NCBI GenBank assembly: GCA_024734555.1
Contig: JANPWX010000215.1
Coordinates: forward strand, 2,932,072-2,996,071
Length of the DNA stretch: 64,000 nt
Origin: Trochalopteron elliotii
Taxonomy: Eukaryota > Chordata > Aves > Passeriformes > Leiothrichidae
Reading direction: 5' to 3'
The notes beneath the pieces were generated by a model that saw nothing but the letters and a program-made list of their open reading frames with translations, did no database searches and was not told where the DNA came from. The position numbers and the translations under genes were made by a program. The first letter of the stretch is position 1. Each line of letters starts with the position of its first letter. This document shows, in pieces, positions 63,901 through 64,000 of this stretch.

Positions 63901-64000
63901 TGACAGAGCTCAATCCCGTGGTTTTTCCTCTCCTCCTCCTCCAGGGGCCCCCGAGCCGCGCCGGCGGATCCCCGCCGCCCATTGGCTCCCCGCGCCCCCC

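Larger units (their letters stand above)
63420..64000 (-). promoter_or_regulatory. ETV1: CpG-island promoter region of ETV1
   Basis: A sharp change to GC-rich, CpG-dense sequence begins at about 63420 and runs to the window edge, in contrast to the AT-rich rest. It contains CGCGCC- and GGCGG-type (SP/KLF-like) motifs, and an inverted CCAAT box (ATTGG) at 63981-63985, read as GCCAATGGG on the gene strand. Its position just upstream of the first coding exon fits a housekeeping-style CpG promoter without a clear TATA box. The island continues beyond the window. Confidence 0.8.

Overview
The window is a piece of a vertebrate, almost certainly avian, genome. It is about 64 kb of AT-rich, intron-dominated DNA with a minus-strand fragment of a CR1 LINE, the typical bird repeat, and a dense CpG island at the right end. 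It holds one recognisable gene, the PEA3-subfamily ETS transcription factor ETV1 (ER81), on the minus strand, running from right to left. The species cannot be named from the sequence.

Layout in gene order: CpG-island promoter and candidate noncoding first exon(s) (about 63420-64000); start-codon exon (63130-63264); small N-terminal exons at 62251-62338, 60456-60503 and 50516-50569; a 20.4 kb intron; exons for the central regulatory region at 29967-30096, 28214-28402 and 24168-24415; an optional cassette exon near 12276-12344; a short exon at 9854-9922; the ETS-domain exons at 6652-6821, 3047-3148 and the start of 260-481; then the stop codon at 260-262 and the start of the 3'UTR, which runs off the left edge. 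Every junction has GT/AG sites in matching phase except the donor of the cassette exon. Without that exon the coding sequence is one open frame of 454 codons; with a 69-nt version it would be 477, the length of full-length human ETV1 as I remember it.

The protein is modular: an N-terminal acidic activation region, an 18-residue exon with two COP1-type VPD motifs, a Ser/Thr-Pro and RxxSEP phosphorylation region, SUMO-type IKxEP motifs, and a C-terminal ETS DNA-binding domain. Several exons have lengths divisible by three and equal phases at both ends, so in-frame skipping can remove single modules.

The most interesting observation is the cassette exon near 12276-12344. It keeps good coding sequence and a good acceptor, but its donor reads TT where GT is expected. 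The nearest GT lies one base inside the exon and would shift the frame into a stop codon in the next-but-one exon, before the ETS domain. Other points worth checking are a 25-bp near-perfect fold-back in intron 7, a 16-bp perfect hairpin and a 20-bp palindrome in intron 5, upstream ORFs in the 5'UTR, several possible first-exon donors in the CpG island, and a 31-nt T tract just upstream of the first coding acceptor. I found no tRNA, CRISPR array, second protein gene or clearly new biological system.
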